DNA from: Peristeroidobacter agariperforans
GTDB lineage: Bacteria; Pseudomonadota; Gammaproteobacteria; Steroidobacterales; Steroidobacteraceae
Assembly: GCF_004138335.1 (NCBI RefSeq)
Contig: NZ_RYFW01000002.1
Coordinates: 539,501 to 603,500 of the forward strand
Direction: 5' to 3'
Length of the DNA: 64,000 bases
Shown here: one piece after another, positions 10,147 through 20,024 of the stretch
Layout of the letters: each line of letters opens with the position of its first letter
How positions within the stretch are numbered: position 1 is the first letter of the stretch
Made by a program: the position numbers and the translations under genes
Notes under the pieces: generated by a model
The model's input: the letters and a program-made list of their open reading frames with translations, nothing else
Told to the model about the DNA's origin: nothing
Databases searched by the model: none

Positions 10147-11832
10147 ATGGAGCTGAGCTACGTCTGCGGCACCAGTTCAGTGCCGTTGCTCTACAAGACC
10201 GTCGGCGTCGCACTCGAGGACGCCGCGCGGCGCTGGGCGGACCGCCCAGCGTTGATCGTTCGCCATCAGAACCTCCGCTGGACCTATCGTGAATTGAACG
10301 AAGCGGCGGATCGCTTCGCGGCTGGGCTGATCAAGCTCGGCTTGCAGCCTGGCGATCGCGTCGGCATCTGGTCGCCGAACCGCTATGAATGGGTGCTCAC
10401 CCAATTCGCGACCGCCAAGGCGGGGCTGATCCTGGTCAACGTCAATCCCGCGTATCGAATCTCCGAGCTCGAATTCGCGCTCAACAAAGTTGGCTGCAAG
10501 GCGCTGATCCTCGCGCCGAGTTTCAAGAGCAGCGATTACATCGGCATGTTGCGACAACTCGCGCCAGAGCTGGCGACGAGTGCGGTGGGCGAGCTGCAGG
10601 CAGCGCGACTGCCGACATTGCGCACGGTGATTCTCACCGATGACGCTCGTGTGCCGGGCTTCATGCCGTTCCGCTCGGTCGAAACATCGGGCGCCGAACT
10701 CGAGTACGAGCGGTTGAACGAGCTGCGCACGCTGTTGCAGCCCGAGGATGCCATCAACATTCAATTCACGAGCGGTACCACCGGCCTGCCGAAAGGCGCG
10801 ACGCTGTCTCACCACAACATCGTGAACAACGGCTACTTCGTCGCGAGCCACATGGGCTTCACGCACGAAGATAGTCTGTGCATTCCAGTGCCGCTGTATC
10901 ACTGCTTCGGCATGGTGATGGGCGTGCTCGGCTGCGTGACGCACGGGGCAGCGATGATTTTTCCGGCTGAGGCGTTCGAGCCGGTGGCTGTGTTGGAAGC
11001 AGTCGCTGCCGAGAAATGCACGGCGCTCTACGGCGTGCCGACGATGTTCATTGCCGAGCTGGATCATCCGCAGTTTCGTAACTACGACCTCAGCTCCCTG
11101 CGCACCGGTGTCATGGCCGGCGCGCCGTGTCCAGTGGAAGTGATGAAGCGCGTTATCGCCGACATGAATATGCGCCAGGTCACCATCGCGTACGGCATGA
11201 CCGAAACCAGTCCGGTCAGTTTCCAGAGCCGCAGCGACGATTCCATCGAACGTCGCGTGTCCACGGTTGGCAGGATTCACCCGCATCTGGAAGTGAAGAT
11301 CGTCGACACGGAAGGGCGCGTTGTGCCGAGAGGCGAGCGCGGCGAGTTGCTGACTCGCGGCTACAGCGTGATGACCGGCTATTGGGATGACGCGGAGAAG
11401 ACGCGTCAGGCCGTCGATGAGCAGGGCTGGATGCACACGGGCGATCTGGCGGTGATCGACGCCGAAGGCTATTGCAACATTGCCGGTCGCGTAAAAGATC
11501 TGATCATCCGCGGCGGCGAAAACATTTCGCCGCGTGAAGTGGAGGAGTTCTTGTATCGGCATCCGCAGATCCAGGACGTGCAGGTCTTCGGGATCCCGGA
11601 TCAGCGCTACGGTGAAGTGGTGTGCGCGTGGATCAGGCTCAAGGGCGCCGAGCCGTGCGACGCCGACGCGATTCGGCTGTTCTGCCGCGATCAGATCGCG
11701 CACTTCAAAGTGCCGACACACATTCGCTTCGTCGAGCAGTTTCCGATGACGGTCACCGGCAAGATTCAGAAGTTCATCATGCGCGAGCAGATGATCGCGG
11801 AGCTGCAGCTCCGCGAAGACGTCACCGCCTGA
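10147..11832 (+). CDS. AMP-binding acyl-CoA synthetase
   Basis: The 561-residue protein is preceded by GGGGGAA. It has the complete adenylate-forming enzyme pattern: P-loop [11 protein letters not shown] (about 211-221), [29 protein letters not shown], a hinge region near [20 protein letters not shown], and the C-terminal catalytic lysine in TVTGKIQKF. It should activate a carboxylic acid, probably a medium- or long-chain fatty acid, to its CoA thioester via an acyl-adenylate. It resembles FadD-like AMP-binding proteins of branched-acid or fatty-acid degradation. The stop codon abuts the stop of the convergent AraC-type regulator. Confidence 0.92.
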   Translation: MELSYVCGTSSVPLLYKTVGVALEDAARRWADRPALIVRHQNLRWTYRELNEAADRFAAGLIKLGLQPGDRVGIWSPNRYEWVLTQFATAKAGLILVNVNPAYRISELEFALNKVGCKALILAPSFKSSDYIGMLRQLAPELATSAVGELQAARLPTLRTVILTDDARVPGFMPFRSVETSGAELEYERLNELRTLLQPEDAINIQFTSGTTGLPKGATLSHHNIVNNGYFVASHMGFTHEDSLCIPVPLYHCFGMVMGVLGCVTHGAAMIFPAEAFEPVAVLEAVAAEKCTALYGVPTMFIAELDHPQFRNYDLSSLRTGVMAGAPCPVEVMKRVIADMNMRQVTIAYGMTETSPVSFQSRSDDSIERRVSTVGRIHPHLEVKIVDTEGRVVPRGERGELLTRGYSVMTGYWDDAEKTRQAVDEQGWMHTGDLAVIDAEGYCNIAGRVKDLIIRGGENISPREVEEFLYRHPQIQDVQVFGIPDQRYGEVVCAWIRLKGAEPCDADAIRLFCRDQIAHFKVPTHIRFVEQFPMTVTGKIQKFIMREQMIAELQLREDVTA

Positions 11833-12723
11833 TCAGATGTTCGCCGCTTGCTCTGCGACGTGCGGATGCGCCAGGTCGCGACGCGCTGCCGCCGGCGTGA
11901 CGCCTAGAATCTTGCGCATGTGACGAGCCAAATGGCTTTGATGCGCAAAGCCGGTAGCGAACGCGATCTGGGCGATCGACAGCGACTCATCCTGCAGCAG
12001 CAACTTCGCCCGTTCCACGCGTCGGCGCAGAATGTATTGGTGCACCGGAGTGCCGGTCGAGCGCCGGAACAGCGTCTTCAAATGCGACACGCTGACACCG
12101 GCGACCTTCGCAATCTCGGCCAGCGATAGCTCGCTCTCCAGGTTGTCCTCGATGTGCGAGATCACCAGCTTGAGCTTCCACGCGCTCAAGCCACCTTTCG
12201 GATCGCGCATCGGCAACGAGCGGCGGTTGTGACGTTGGAGCAGACGCGCGGCGAGCGCGGTGCCAAGGCTCTCTCGGAACAATCGTCCACCGGCGCCGCC
12301 AGAATCGAGATCCGCTTTGATCGCCCAGCCGATGTGCTCGATGAAGGGGTCGCGCAACTGGAAGCGGTCGGCAATCTCGATGTTGGACGGGTCCATGTCC
12401 AGCTCGACGGCAACACTGCGCAGTAACTCATCGGGCACGCGCATGACGAGCGTCGTGCCGCTCTGTTTGGTTTCCCATGCAGCCGGGGTGTGCGCCGGAA
12501 CAATATCCAGATCGCCCGCGACCTCGCGGCCGTGACGCAGCTTGCCGCCGCGCTCGCAAGTGACTTCCACCGAGGGCCCGATGTGCATGCACACGATGGC
12601 GTATGGCCGGGGGTCGATACGCGTCAGGCCGGCGCAGAAATTATTGATGTTCGCGTTGACTGTTCGCTGGACTCGCGGCGGTGCTGAGGTCGCGGCGGCC
12701 AGGGGGTTGCTGGTGGCACTCAT
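11833..12723 (-). CDS. AraC-family transcriptional regulator
   Basis: The 296-residue protein starts MSATSNPLAA at an ATG with GGAG eight bases upstream; the frame is open further upstream without such a site. The N-terminal part (about 20-170) looks like a cupin-type sensor. The C-terminal AraC HTH (about 190-290) contains SLAEIAKVAGVSVSHLKTLF and AQIAFATGFAHQSHLARHM. It ends directly against the acyl-CoA synthetase gene and could regulate it. The ligand is unknown. Confidence 0.88.
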   Translation of the reverse strand: MSATSNPLAAATSAPPRVQRTVNANINNFCAGLTRIDPRPYAIVCMHIGPSVEVTCERGGKLRHGREVAGDLDIVPAHTPAAWETKQSGTTLVMRVPDELLRSVAVELDMDPSNIEIADRFQLRDPFIEHIGWAIKADLDSGGAGGRLFRESLGTALAARLLQRHNRRSLPMRDPKGGLSAWKLKLVISHIEDNLESELSLAEIAKVAGVSVSHLKTLFRRSTGTPVHQYILRRRVERAKLLLQDESLSIAQIAFATGFAHQSHLARHMRKILGVTPAAARRDLAHPHVAEQAANI

Positions 12724-13010
12724 CGGTGATCTCCGGCACCGTACTGCTGCGTCGAGGATACAACGAGAAACGCCCTCTGGGCTGCTCCGCCGCGTGTCAC
12801 TCAACGTCCGATCGTGCTGACGCCGGGCTTAATAGGTCAGGCCGGCGACGCAGGAATTATTGAGCGAACCTGGCGCGGGTCTCAATGGTCTGGCCGAAAG
12901 GGCGCGTGTCGGTGGAACAAGCTCGCAATCCATGCCACCGCGCTTTCTCTATTTAGCAACGGTTCAGGTTCGCGGTTGACAGCGTCCAGCCCAAGTGTGA
13001 TGGTCGATTC

Positions 13011-14156
13011 ATGTCTACGTTGTCTAGCGTCTCGTTATCTCCTGCGGATCTCGCACGTTACAGCCGGCACCTGGCGTTGCGCGAGATCGGCGTCCGCGGC
13101 CAGGAAAAGCTCAAGGCCGCGAAAGTGCTGCTGGTCGGCGCCGGGGGCCTCGGTTCGCCGGCGGCGCTGTATCTGGCGGCCTCGGGCGTGGGCACGATCG
13201 GGGTGATCGACAACGACCGCGTGGACGTCTCGAATCTGCAGCGACAGGTGCTCTACGACACGCAGAGCGTCGGCCGGCCCAAGGCCGATGCTGCGAAGGA
13301 ACGGTTGCTCGCGCTCAACCCGGAAATCGAACTGGTGTCGCACGCGGTCGAGTTGCGGGCCGCGAATGTGCGCGAGATCTTTGCCAGGTACGACGTGGTT
13401 CTCGACGGCACCGACCGCTTCAACACGCGCTATCTCACCAACGACGCGTGCGTGATCCTGCGCAAGCCGTTGGTGTCCGCCGCCATCCATCGCTTCGAAG
13501 GGCAGGCGATGACGTATGTGCCCGGCGAGGCGCCTTGCTATCGCTGTTTGTTTCCTGAGCCGCCGGCGGACGGGCTGGTGCCGAACTGTGCCGAAGCCGG
13601 CGTGCTCGGTGTGTTGCCGGGCGTGATGGGCACGATTCAGGCGACCGAAGCGATCAAATTGATCGTCGGCATCGGCGAGCCTCTGCTCGGGCGTCTCTTG
13701 ACCTACGACGCGTTGGCGATGCGTTTTGGGGAGTTTCGTTTCACGCGCCGGGCGGACTGCGCCGTCTGTGGCGATCATCCGACGATTCACCAGCCCGCGG
13801 ACCTGGCCGAGATCTGCAGTGCCGAGGTGATGGCACAGGTGCGGCGTCTGTCGCCGCTCGAGCTGCAGGCGCTGCTCGATAAGGTCGCTATCGTCGACGT
13901 GCGCTCACCGAGCGAGTTCAGCGCGTCCCACTTGCCGGGAGCGGTGAATATTCCGGTGAGTGACATCGAGCGCCGGCTCGATCAAGTGTCGCGAGATCAG
14001 CTGACTGTTTTCATCTGCCGGAGCGGGGCGCGCAGCTTGACCGCATCGGCCATTGCTACGCGCGCCGGCCTGGCGAATATCGCTCACCTGGAAGGGGGCT
14101 TGCTGGGCTGGGCCCAGGAGATCGACGCATCGTTCGTAGTCGCTCCGGTGGGTTGA
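13011..14156 (+). CDS. moeB: MoeB/ThiF-type adenylyltransferase with rhodanese domain
   Basis: The 381-residue protein has an E1-like ThiF domain: ATP site VLLVGAGGLGSPAA, SNLQRQVLYD, VVLDGTDRFNTRYL, and zinc cysteine pairs CYRC and CAVC. A C-terminal rhodanese domain (about 290-378) has IVDVRSPSEF and active cysteine in FICRSGARS. This MoeB-rhodanese fusion adenylates the C-terminal glycine of a ubiquitin-like sulfur carrier (MoaD, ThiS or similar) and can pass on sulfane sulfur. The role is molybdopterin, thiamine or thiolation chemistry. No MoaD/ThiS gene is nearby, so the partner is elsewhere. Confidence 0.9.
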   Translation: MSTLSSVSLSPADLARYSRHLALREIGVRGQEKLKAAKVLLVGAGGLGSPAALYLAASGVGTIGVIDNDRVDVSNLQRQVLYDTQSVGRPKADAAKERLLALNPEIELVSHAVELRAANVREIFARYDVVLDGTDRFNTRYLTNDACVILRKPLVSAAIHRFEGQAMTYVPGEAPCYRCLFPEPPADGLVPNCAEAGVLGVLPGVMGTIQATEAIKLIVGIGEPLLGRLLTYDALAMRFGEFRFTRRADCAVCGDHPTIHQPADLAEICSAEVMAQVRRLSPLELQALLDKVAIVDVRSPSEFSASHLPGAVNIPVSDIERRLDQVSRDQLTVFICRSGARSLTASAIATRAGLANIAHLEGGLLGWAQEIDASFVVAPVG

Positions 14157-14167
14157 GCTGGGCCTCT

Positions 14168-14359
14168 TCAGCGAGCGCCGGCTCGGGAGAGATGCCTTAC
14201 GTCACGTCGATCCGTAAGCCAACCCGCCGACGGAGCCCAATTGGCAAGCTCGGCCCGACGCCGCTGCCACGCCTGCTCCAGCGTCTTCGCTGCTTCGGGC
14301 GAAGTCGTCTGCACATGGGTGGGCATGTGGACCACATTGTCATCTTCGAAATCGAGCAT
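14168..14359 (-). CDS. Small hypothetical protein (63 aa)
   Basis: A 63-residue frame starts MLDFEDDNVVHMP, with GGGGAGAGAG a few bases before the ATG. It is acidic at the N-terminus and basic and Trp-containing later (AWQRRRAELANWAP). I do not recognise a family. Support is a good ribosome binding site, a gap otherwise without genes, and residue use that looks protein-like. Against it, the last dozen residues are Arg-rich and could be read-through. It is convergent with moeB. Confidence 0.45.
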   Translation of the reverse strand: MLDFEDDNVVHMPTHVQTTSPEAAKTLEQAWQRRRAELANWAPSAGWLTDRRDVRHLSRAGAR

Positions 14360-14556
14360 GGACTCTCTCCCCGACTCAAACTGTGGGAGCGAGAGTACGC
14401 CGTCGCAGTCCGACCATCATCGTGCCCCATGGCATGTAATTGATTCCGCGCCGGCAAGAATCCAGGCCAGTCGCGGCTATTTGCCGGTGAATGCGGTTGA
14501 GCCGGCACGTGACCGGCCGCACAATTTTCGCACTACCGCTCCTAGGAGAGCCCAGC

Positions 14557-14907
14557 GTGAATCAGAGCGTTACGAACGGTTCGGCCAACACGTCGATGGT
14601 CAACGTCATCTACGTGCTCTATTTGCTGGCATTGATTTCCGGCGTGACGGCGCTGATCGGCGTGATCGTGGCTTACGTCTACAAGGATGACGCGCCGGAG
14701 TGGCTGCGCACGCACTACGAGCTGCAGATCCGCACGTTCTGGATGGGCTTGGTGATCGGCGCCGTCGGTGTGGTGTTGAGCTGGGTGCTGATCGGGATTC
14801 CGGTCCTGATCGCGCTGGCGGTCTGGTGGATCATCCGCTGCGTGAAGGGTCTGAGATACGTCGGCGAGCGCCAGCCTTATCCGAACCATCTCGGCTGGGG
14901 GCTGTGA
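14557..14907 (+). CDS. DUF4870-like small membrane protein
   Basis: The 116-residue protein starts at GTG with TAGGAGAG upstream; the open frame continues further 5' but without a site. Three hydrophobic segments are visible: about 16-40 (VIYVLYLLALISGVTALIG), 62-84 and 78-94. Between and after them lie DAPEWLRTHYELQIRTFW and RCVKGLRYVGERQPYPN, a pattern I associate with DUF4870-like or TMEM-type small inner-membrane proteins. The function is unknown. It is convergent with the iron operon, 40 bases from the flavoreductase stop. Confidence 0.8.
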   Translation: MNQSVTNGSANTSMVNVIYVLYLLALISGVTALIGVIVAYVYKDDAPEWLRTHYELQIRTFWMGLVIGAVGVVLSWVLIGIPVLIALAVWWIIRCVKGLRYVGERQPYPNHLGWGL

Positions 14908-14947
14908 GCTGCTAGTCGAAAGGGCCCTGGTCACTTTCGACCAATTC

Positions 14948-16327
14948 TCAATAGACGTCGCGCCGGTATCGGCTGGAGATCGCCAACTCTTCCAGCGTGC
15001 CGGCGCCCAGGACATCCGATAGCGCGGCGTCGACCGCAGGCGCCATTCCTTGCAAACTCCCGCACACATAGATCGCTGCGCCGTCTTCGATCCAACGTTT
15101 CAAGTCGTCAGCGCATTCGCGCACGCGGTGCTGCACGTAGCGCCGTTCGGCTTGATCGCGCGAGAACACGAGGTCGACGCGCTCCAATTTTCCTTCCGCG
15201 CGCCACTGCTCGAGCTCATCGCCGTAGAATCGATCGTGGGCAGCGTTGCGTTCGCCGAAAATGAGCCAGTTGCGGTGACGTCCCTCGGCGATGCGAGTTT
15301 TCAGTAGCGCGCGCAGTCCGGCGATGCCGGTGCCGTTGCCGATGAGGATCAACGGCACATCGCTTTGCGGCGCATGAAAGTTCGGGTTGCTTCGCACGCG
15401 GACGGCAACATCCTCGCCGACTCTCGCGCCAGCTGTGAGCCAACCGCTACCCAATCCGGGCTCGCCATCGGGCCGTCGCATCTGTCGCACGAGTAGATGT
15501 ATCGCGCCATCGGCCGGCAACGACGCGATGGAATATTCGCGATGGGGCAGAGGTTCGAGCTTCTCATCCCAAGTCGAATTGCGTGGATCGACTTCCGCGA
15601 TGTCGCCCGCCTGCCAGGTCGCGCTCACGTCGGCCTGAGGCCGCAGTTCGATGTGGAAACATGCGTCGCCCGCGCTGCCGGAATTGACCTGGTGTCGCGC
15701 CGTCAATCGCCATCGCTCGTAGCGAGGCGCTTCCCAGTCGGGCAGGTCCGGACTGTTGCTGAGAACACTGAGCTGATGTTGCCAGTGGCGTAGCGCGCCT
15801 TCGTCGCCGTTGTCTACTTCGATCACGTCGAACAGTGCGGTTGCGCCTTGGTGTCTCAGCCACTGATCGATGCGATGGCCGAAGGCGCAGTAGTTGTCGT
15901 ACTCGCGATCGCCCAATGCGAGCACGCCGTAACTCAGGCTCTTCAGGGGCAGGGAGCTGTCGAGCACGTCGCGGACGAATGCAGCTGCGGGGTCTGGCGC
16001 GTCGCCTTCGCCGGTCGTGCTCACCACGAACAGCGCTTGTTTCGCCTGTCGCAGGATCTCGTCGTTGATTTGTTGTAACGATGCGAGCATCACCGGCGCG
16101 CCGGCCGCCTGCAGCGATTGGGCCGTTCTATTTGCGAGCTCGGCCGCGAAGCCTGTTTGACTCCCGAAGGCGATCAAGGTGGCGCTGGCGGTGCGATCGC
16201 CAGCGGTGACGATCGCCGGCCGGCGACGCGGCCACAAGAAGTAGGCGCAGGTCGTGAGATACAAAATCACAACGACGCACGCTGAATACAGCCGTGCGTC
16301 GCTGAGACCGGCCAGAATCCCGGACAT
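14948..16327 (-). CDS. Membrane-anchored flavodoxin/FAD/NADPH reductase (sulfite-reductase-alpha-like)
   Basis: The 459-residue protein is the last gene of the Fur-box operon. It has one N-terminal membrane helix (about 12-32), a flavodoxin-like FMN domain (about 48-190: FGSQTGFAAELA, STTGEGDAPDP, LGDREYDNYC), an FAD-binding barrel with REYSIASLP, and an NADPH domain with LILIGNGTGIAGLRALL, FGERNAAHD and VCGSLQGMAPAVD. This is the cytochrome-P450-reductase/CysJ domain order. It starts four bases after the DUF4198 stop. In this context it probably supplies electrons through the PepSY membrane protein to reduce ferric siderophore, heme or another metal chelate in the periplasm. Confidence 0.88.
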   Translation of the reverse strand: MSGILAGLSDARLYSACVVVILYLTTCAYFLWPRRRPAIVTAGDRTASATLIAFGSQTGFAAELANRTAQSLQAAGAPVMLASLQQINDEILRQAKQALFVVSTTGEGDAPDPAAAFVRDVLDSSLPLKSLSYGVLALGDREYDNYCAFGHRIDQWLRHQGATALFDVIEVDNGDEGALRHWQHQLSVLSNSPDLPDWEAPRYERWRLTARHQVNSGSAGDACFHIELRPQADVSATWQAGDIAEVDPRNSTWDEKLEPLPHREYSIASLPADGAIHLLVRQMRRPDGEPGLGSGWLTAGARVGEDVAVRVRSNPNFHAPQSDVPLILIGNGTGIAGLRALLKTRIAEGRHRNWLIFGERNAAHDRFYGDELEQWRAEGKLERVDLVFSRDQAERRYVQHRVRECADDLKRWIEDGAAIYVCGSLQGMAPAVDAALSDVLGAGTLEELAISSRYRRDVY

Positions 16328-16331
16328 TTCC

Positions 16332-17138
16332 TTACTGCGGCAATACTTCGAACGTCGCCACGTAGCTCAGCCGGCGCTGCTTGGCTTGCTTGAGGGACGT
16401 CTTCTGGTCTTCCGTGCCAGTCTCCAGCCAGTACATGCCGGGCGTGGGCCAGTTGACGCTCAGCTCGCCGTTCGCATCGGTCTTGAGCTTCTGCTCTTCC
16501 TGCTCGTTGCGGTAGCGAGTGCCGCCGGGCTGTACGACCACCTCCAGATTGGCAGCGGGCTTGCCGTCGATCACGAAACGAAACTTCGACGCTTCGCCGG
16601 CGTACAGATCGTTCGGATGCGTGAGCGGGATCAGCTCGAGGCCGAGGTTGGCCGGCTTCAGCGCCGTCTCGGTCGGCTTGCCTGCCGTGACGAATGTTTC
16701 GACGCGGCCAATCGACTCGCTGACCTGCAGGTTGTTCGCATCGGCCGGCACTTCCTTTGCAAACTTCTCGGCATTACCGCGCCAGCGCTTGCGCTGACCG
16801 TTCTGCTCGTAGCTGGCGAACAACCCGTTGTTGACGAGCGCCACTTTGTAAGTGCCGTTCTGCTTCAGCTGCACGTCGAACACGCTGCGATATTTGCCGG
16901 TGAAGGGGTTTTCCGGGTTCACCTTCGAACCATCGGGCGCGGTGATCGCCAACGAGTCCAGACGCAGCGGGACATGGTTGAAGTAGAACAAGTCATTCGA
17001 GACGGCGGCGTCGACCGTGATCCATTGGTCGACGGTCGAGACGGTGGCGGAGGGCAGCAGCCACATCTTGTGTGCATGGCTCGCGAACGGCGCGAGCAAG
17101 GCAGCGGAAACAGCGATGGCGCGAAGTGCGGTTTTCAT
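16332..17138 (-). CDS. DUF4198 periplasmic protein
   Basis: The 268-residue protein starts [11 protein letters not shown] behind GAGG; the open frame extends upstream without support. The signal peptide ends near [14 protein letters not shown] histidine right after the cleavage site (AHKMW) is typical of DUF4198 proteins, which are thought to bind metal. The rest is beta-rich, with two Ig-like halves (about 30-140 and 150-265). It is the third gene of the operon, 20 bases after DUF2271. An accessory role in metal handling is inferred from context; no enzyme motif is seen. Confidence 0.85.
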   Translation of the reverse strand: MKTALRAIAVSAALLAPFASHAHKMWLLPSATVSTVDQWITVDAAVSNDLFYFNHVPLRLDSLAITAPDGSKVNPENPFTGKYRSVFDVQLKQNGTYKVALVNNGLFASYEQNGQRKRWRGNAEKFAKEVPADANNLQVSESIGRVETFVTAGKPTETALKPANLGLELIPLTHPNDLYAGEASKFRFVIDGKPAANLEVVVQPGGTRYRNEQEEQKLKTDANGELSVNWPTPGMYWLETGTEDQKTSLKQAKQRRLSYVATFEVLPQ

Positions 17139-17158
17139 GGTTTTCCTCGCCAGGTGAG

Positions 17159-17680
17159 TTAAGGAGTGACGTTGAGGGTGATGGCGCCGAGCTCGGTCTT
17201 GCCTTGAGCCGTCGCCGTTTGTTTCTGGGTGCCGGGCCATTCGAACGGCAGACGCAGCAACTCGCGTCCGCCGACTTCACGCGTCGCTTCGACCACGACG
17301 TTGTATTTGCCGGGGGCAAGATTGGCGAGCTGTTTGTCAGTGCCCTGGTAGCTCAGCACGTGCGCACCGACCGGACGCGTCGCGCCAGTCACGCCGTCGA
17401 CGGGCATCTGTAACTCGCGGCCCCCACGGCGCCACCACTGACGCAGGTCTTTCAGCCATTGCGTGCCGTCTTCTTTCTTTCTATCAGTCTGGTACCAGAC
17501 AGCCAGTTGGGCGGCGGTGCTTTGATCCTGGTTCTCGACCCACACCGCAACATAGGGGCGGTGATACTCGGCGACGTCGAGGCGCGGAATTTCCAGCTTG
17601 AGATTCAACTCCGCGCCCAGCGACGCGGCGCTGGCTCCCATCAGCAGCATGGCTCCCGCCAGCTTTGTCATTCTTCTCAT
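17159..17680 (-). CDS. DUF2271 periplasmic protein
   Basis: The 173-residue protein starts [12 protein letters not shown] at an ATG preceded by GAGG. A signal peptide ends near [13 protein letters not shown]2271 hallmarks are [32 protein letters not shown] and WWRRGGRE. The fold is predicted all-beta. It follows the PepSY gene by eight bases. Genes of this family regularly accompany PepSY membrane proteins and DUF4198 proteins in iron-regulated operons; the molecular role is unknown. Confidence 0.87.
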   Translation of the reverse strand: MRRMTKLAGAMLLMGASAASLGAELNLKLEIPRLDVAEYHRPYVAVWVENQDQSTAAQLAVWYQTDRKKEDGTQWLKDLRQWWRRGGRELQMPVDGVTGATRPVGAHVLSYQGTDKQLANLAPGKYNVVVEATREVGGRELLRLPFEWPGTQKQTATAQGKTELGAITLNVTP

Positions 17681-17688
17681 GACCAACC

Positions 17689-18342
17689 TCAATGGATGAA
17701 CAAAATCGCCAGCAGCAGGGGCAGTACCAATCCAAGGCCCACCATCGGCCAGGTGCCCGGACGGTTGCCTGCGTGCATTTTCAAAAGCAGCAGCCCGGTC
17801 ACTGCGAACACCAGCGCCGCGAATGCGAACACGTCGATGAACAGACTCCACGCGGCGCCGGCGTTGCGACCCTTGTGCAGATCGTTGAAGTACGACAGCC
17901 AGCCGCGATCGGTCAGTTCGTGCGTGACTTCACCGTCTTCCAGATTCACGGTCAGCCAGGCGTCGCCGCCGGGGCGGGGCAAAGACACGTAGATTTCATC
18001 GTCTGACCATTCGGTTTCGCGATTGGCCGCTCGCACCGACAGGGTTTCGTCGAGCCAATCCGCAACCGGCGCCGGCAGCGCGGCTTTCTCATCGGCGTCT
18101 GTCTCCCATTGCTTCTTCAATCGCGCCAGCAAGGGTTCAGGGAGTTGCGCTGTCTGCGTTGTCACTTCGGGCTTCGCGCCGATCCACGACGCATGGTTGA
18201 GCGTGAAGCCGGTGATGCTGAACAACACCATGCCGATCAGGCACATCGCGGCGCTCATCCAGTGCCACTGGTGAAGGTGCTTCAGCCAGAACGCGCGAGT
18301 TTTCTGCGCTCGTGCGGATGAGGCGCGGATGGCTTCAGCCAT
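17689..18342 (-). CDS. PepSY-associated transmembrane protein
   Basis: The protein of about 217 residues starts MAEAIRASSARA; a start nine codons upstream at 18369 is also possible, and neither has a strong ribosome binding site. A cytosolic basic N-terminus leads to a first helix (WMSAAMCLIGMVLFSITGF). The periplasmic PepSY-like part (about 50-145) has YVSLPRPGGDAWLTVNLEDG and GWLSYFNDLHKG. The last two helices are about 155-180 and 193-215. Histidines in LKHLHQWHW and FNDLHKG could bind heme, as in FsrB- or PiuB-like proteins. It is the first gene behind the Fur box. Confidence 0.87.
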   Translation of the reverse strand: MAEAIRASSARAQKTRAFWLKHLHQWHWMSAAMCLIGMVLFSITGFTLNHASWIGAKPEVTTQTAQLPEPLLARLKKQWETDADEKAALPAPVADWLDETLSVRAANRETEWSDDEIYVSLPRPGGDAWLTVNLEDGEVTHELTDRGWLSYFNDLHKGRNAGAAWSLFIDVFAFAALVFAVTGLLLLKMHAGNRPGTWPMVGLGLVLPLLLAILFIH

Positions 18343-18414
18343 GGACAATCGCTTCGATCGCGGCGGCAATCACAGGCGGACCGTACTCATTGAGGTGAAT
18401 GGTCCGGCATCATA

Positions 18415-18429
18415 TGAGAATAATTCTCA
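18415..18429 (-). promoter_or_regulatory. Fur box of the PepSY operon
   Basis: TGAGAATAATTCTCA is a perfect 7-1-7 palindrome matching the Fur consensus form TGATAATNATTATCA, with G/C changes at symmetric positions. It lies about 73 bases before the PepSY start. It implies iron repression of the four-gene minus-strand operon. It could also affect the divergent serine dehydratase promoter, about 120 bases away. Confidence 0.82.
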
Positions 18430-18443
18430 TTGGCAAGCCTCTA

Positions 18444-18462
18444 GGACATTTCGAAATTGTCC
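18444..18462. promoter_or_regulatory. Dyad GGACA-N9-TGTCC between PepSY operon and sdaA
   Basis: GGACATTTCGAAATTGTCC has perfect 5-base arms around an AT-rich nine-base core. It lies in the divergent region 15 bases from the Fur box and about 90 bases before the serine dehydratase start. It looks like an operator, but no regulator is adjacent and the length is modest, so chance is not excluded. Confidence 0.3.
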
Positions 18463-18550
18463 CCAGCGTTCGATTAATGTGTCCGCTCGCAACACCGCTG
18501 TGCGGGCGGTGCGTTTAGTATTTGCAGCCTGAAATCGAGCGAGAGTTCTC

Positions 18551-19936
18551 TTGAGCGCAGCGACCGTCAGCGTCTTCGACATGTTCAAAATCGGCATCGG
18601 GCCGTCGAGCTCCCACACCATGGGACCGATGACGGCCGCCTGCCGCTTCGCGAAGTCGTTGGAAGAGCAGGGAATGTTGGCGAGGGTCGCGCAAGTGACC
18701 GTCGATCTGTACGGCTCGCTCGCGCTTACAGGCAAAGGCCATGCGACCGATACTGCTGTTACGACGGGGCTCGCGGGCTTTCTGCCTGCGCAAGTCAATC
18801 CCGATGCCGCCGCTCAGTTGATCGAGGAGGTTCGTCAGCACGGCAAGATCCTGCTCGCCGGCCGGCATGAGATCGACTTCCGCATCGAGCGCGACATTCA
18901 CTGGAAATTCAAGGAAAGCCTGCCTTATCACCCGAACGCGCTGACTTTGTTCGCGCGCGATGCGAGTGGCGAATTGCTGCGTGAAGCGACGTTCTATTCG
19001 GTCGGCGGCGGCTTCGTTGTCAGCGATGAGGAGGCCAAGGCGCCCGCGACCGCGCTGGCTGCCAGGGCAGTTCCGCTGCCGTTCTCCGATGCCGCAGAGT
19101 TGTTAGAAGCCGCTCAAAGTAATGGCCTCACCATTGCCGAACTGATGATGCGCAATGAATGCGCGACCCGCACTCGCGAGGAAGTGCTCGCCGGCCTCGA
19201 CGGCCTCGCCGAGGCCATGAATTCATGCATTGATCGCGGCTTGCGTCAGGAAGGCGTGTTGCCCGGCGGTCTGAACGTGAAGCGTCGGGCCGCAAAGCTG
19301 CGAGCCGCGCTGGAGAAACGCGAGCAGATGCAATCCGCCGATGCCCTCATCGCCATGGATTGGATCAACGCGTGGGCGCTCGCCGTCAACGAAGAGAACG
19401 CCTCAGGCGGCAAAGTGGTCACTGCGCCGACAAATGGCGCGGCCGGCGTCGTGCCAGCTGTACTGCGTTATTACGATCGCTACTGTAACGGTACGCGCGA
19501 AGGTCGCCACGTCTTCTTGCTGACCGCCGCGGCGATTGGATCGCTCTACAAACACAACGCCAGCATCTCGGCCGCGGAAGTGGGCTGTCAGGGCGAGATC
19601 GGCGTCGCTTGTTCGATCGCCGCTGCAGGCCTCACGGCCGCGCAAGGCGGGACGAACGAGCAGATCGAGAACGCCGCCGAGATCGGCATGGAGCACAACC
19701 TCGGCTTGACCTGCGACCCCATCGGCGGCCTCGTGCAAATTCCTTGCATCGAGCGCAATGCTACTGGCGCCGTGAAGGCGGTAGACGCGTCGCGCCTCGC
19801 GCTCATGGGCGACGGTTCGCACCACGTCACGCTCGATAAAGTGATCGAGACCATGCGGCGGACCGGCGCCGATATGCAGGATTCCTACAAAGAGACCTCA
19901 TTGGGCGGACTCGCCGTCAACCTGCCGGAGTGCTGA
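18551..19936 (+). CDS. sdaA: L-serine ammonia-lyase (serine dehydratase), single chain
   Basis: The 461-residue enzyme converts L-serine to pyruvate and ammonia with a 4Fe-4S cluster. The N-terminal beta domain has [20 protein letters not shown] and the alpha domain has [32 protein letters not shown] and [19 protein letters not shown]. The cysteines in the last two blocks fit the cluster ligands of the family. Length matches the one-chain proteobacterial form. The start appears to be TTG at 18551 with GAGAG upstream; no ATG lies before the conserved VFDMFKIG block. Confidence 0.93.
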   Translation: MSAATVSVFDMFKIGIGPSSSHTMGPMTAACRFAKSLEEQGMLARVAQVTVDLYGSLALTGKGHATDTAVTTGLAGFLPAQVNPDAAAQLIEEVRQHGKILLAGRHEIDFRIERDIHWKFKESLPYHPNALTLFARDASGELLREATFYSVGGGFVVSDEEAKAPATALAARAVPLPFSDAAELLEAAQSNGLTIAELMMRNECATRTREEVLAGLDGLAEAMNSCIDRGLRQEGVLPGGLNVKRRAAKLRAALEKREQMQSADALIAMDWINAWALAVNEENASGGKVVTAPTNGAAGVVPAVLRYYDRYCNGTREGRHVFLLTAAAIGSLYKHNASISAAEVGCQGEIGVACSIAAAGLTAAQGGTNEQIENAAEIGMEHNLGLTCDPIGGLVQIPCIERNATGAVKAVDASRLALMGDGSHHVTLDKVIETMRRTGADMQDSYKETSLGGLAVNLPEC

Positions 19937-20024
19937 CTCTGCAATCCTGAGCGCCAGCTCGCTTACACTGACGGGGCCGCCAGGACCACGTCGGATCCAA
20001 GCTGAAAGCGTTCAGGAGTCGGTC

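Noticed and set aside
12724-13010. TTGACA at 12976 as a sigma-70 promoter for moeB.
   Set aside because: The matching -10 would be GATGGT only a few bases from the start codon; the pair is too poor to call.
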